Positions 58,442 to 58,935 of a stretch of DNA of 58,935 bases are shown here, piece by piece. A model generated the notes under the pieces. That model was not told where the DNA came from and searched no databases. It saw only the letters and a list, made by a program, of their open reading frames with translations. Made by a program: the position numbers and the translations under genes. Within the stretch, counting starts at the first letter, position 1. The number at the start of each line of letters is the position of its first letter. The stretch comes from Acidisphaera sp. L21. Lineage in GTDB: Bacteria; Pseudomonadota; Alphaproteobacteria; Acetobacterales; Acetobacteraceae. The stretch covers positions 85,029 through 143,963 of the forward strand of contig NZ_LMUY01000007.1 in assembly GCF_009765685.1 (NCBI RefSeq). The letters run 5' to 3'.

Positions 58442-58935
58442 CTACGCCAGCAATGGCAGTAATGCCGCCTGCAGCAGCGCCAGGTCGCCCGGGCGGGACA
58501 GGCGGTGGCCACCATCCTTCACCAGCAGGACCTGCACGTCCGCGCCCTCGATCTGGCGGGCCAGGGTCAGCGCCATTTCCCAGGGAACGTCCGTGTCCGC
58601 CTGGCCGTGCAGCAGGCGAACGGGGCACGCGAGCGGAATTGGGCCGCCTAGCAGGAGATGGTTGCGACCCTCCTCGATGAGGGCGAGCGTGATCGGGGTT
58701 GGCTCGCCATAGGGGCTGGGGATGTGGAGCACGCCGTCCCGCCGCAGCGTGGCGCGTTCGGCGGGCATCATGGTTTCCCACATCAGCGCCTGGGTGAAGT
58801 CGGGGGCGGCGGCGACGCCGATGAAGCCGGCCAGGCGGCCGGGGCGGGCGAGCGCCGCGAGCAGGCCGATCCAGCCGCCCATGGAGGAGCCGACCAGGAC
58901 CAGAGGTCCCTCGGTGAGGCCGTCGATCGCAGCGA
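58442..58935 (-). CDS. alpha/beta hydrolase, N-terminus cut by the window edge
   Basis: At least 163 residues are present, and the frame runs on past the edge. The nucleophile elbow GSSMGGW (Ser near 58885), the acid in LLHGQADTDVPWEMAL and the His in VKDGGHRLSRPGDL form a full catalytic triad. The small lid with TLRRDGVLHIPSPYGEPTPI is like ABHD10/palmitoyl-thioesterase-type hydrolases. The substrate is open. Confidence 0.85.
   Translation of the reverse strand, partial: AAIDGLTEGPLVLVGSSMGGWIGLLAALARPGRLAGFIGVAAAPDFTQALMWETMMPAERATLRRDGVLHIPSPYGEPTPITLALIEEGRNHLLLGGPIPLACPVRLLHGQADTDVPWEMALTLARQIEGADVQVLLVKDGGHRLSRPGDLALLQAALLPLLA

Overview
The window is high-GC chromosomal DNA of an alphaproteobacterium, most likely a member of the Acetobacteraceae/Rhodospirillales (the family is inferred). 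The strongest sign is a circularly permuted, two-piece ssrA gene whose tag reads [12 protein letters not shown]. Other signs are the alphaproteobacterial SspB form, ThyX, MurE with the meso-DAP-type DNPR motif, and pervasive ATGA-type gene overlaps. I see no phage, integrase, transposase or CRISPR array. The content is a core genome with catabolic and regulatory clusters between housekeeping blocks.

1-9.9 kb: the division and cell wall (dcw) operon on the minus strand, mraZ-rsmH-ftsL-ftsI-murE-murF-mraY-murD (murD cut by the window edge). Its genes overlap by a few bases throughout. In front of mraZ is an array of TGGG boxes at 10-bp spacing, then RNase P RNA and a DjlA-like co-chaperone. 10-16.6 kb: a fused ATP-dependent 5-oxoprolinase (OplA type) overlapping an AsmA-family protein. 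16.6-21.1 kb: a queuosine operon, VOC protein-queA-tgt-queF-queG-RHH protein, in which queA has no normal start codon in front of its conserved N-terminus. 21-25 kb: secreted esterase, a FlaG-like Ala/Pro protein, class I fumarase, SspB. 25-27 kb: heme-monooxygenase-like, ankyrin and DUF2891 genes in one operon. 27-28.5 kb: bestrophin overlapping a beta-carbonic anhydrase. 28.5-30.2 kb: sulfite-oxidase-like and luciferase-like oxidoreductases. 30.2-30.65 kb: tmRNA with a promoter whose -35 lies in the last of four tandem repeats.

30.65-39.6 kb: PAP2 phosphatase, thyX-ribokinase, a 48-aa release-factor-like protein, an unknown 401-aa protein, aroC, fabI, pdxH and an APH/AAA kinase fusion. 39.6-43.5 kb: the most unusual cluster, BCCP-biotin carboxylase-second BCCP-like protein without a biotinyl lysine-AHS1 (PxpB/KipI)-AHS2 (PxpC/KipA). 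Together these are the parts of a urea-carboxylase-type enzyme as separate genes, with neither allophanate hydrolase nor PxpA in the window. 43.5-47 kb: a structured, AT-rich intergenic region, a GAF protein and a hybrid histidine kinase. 47.1-53 kb: FAD monooxygenase and divergent MarR regulator with twin operators, then separate HyuA and HyuB genes. 53-58.9 kb: GH15 glucosidase, TPR protein, NAD-epimerase-like protein, a MerR regulator fused to a P-loop ATPase domain, cytochrome b561, and a hydrolase cut by the edge.

Three ideas link the parts. Three separate systems related to 5-oxoproline/hydantoin or urea-type amide chemistry lie within 43 kb. Many operons are translationally coupled. 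Short tandem duplications of 15-18 bp recur at gene junctions and promoters (about 9.95, 30.6, 40.6 and 49.16 kb), two of them where they could change gene expression.
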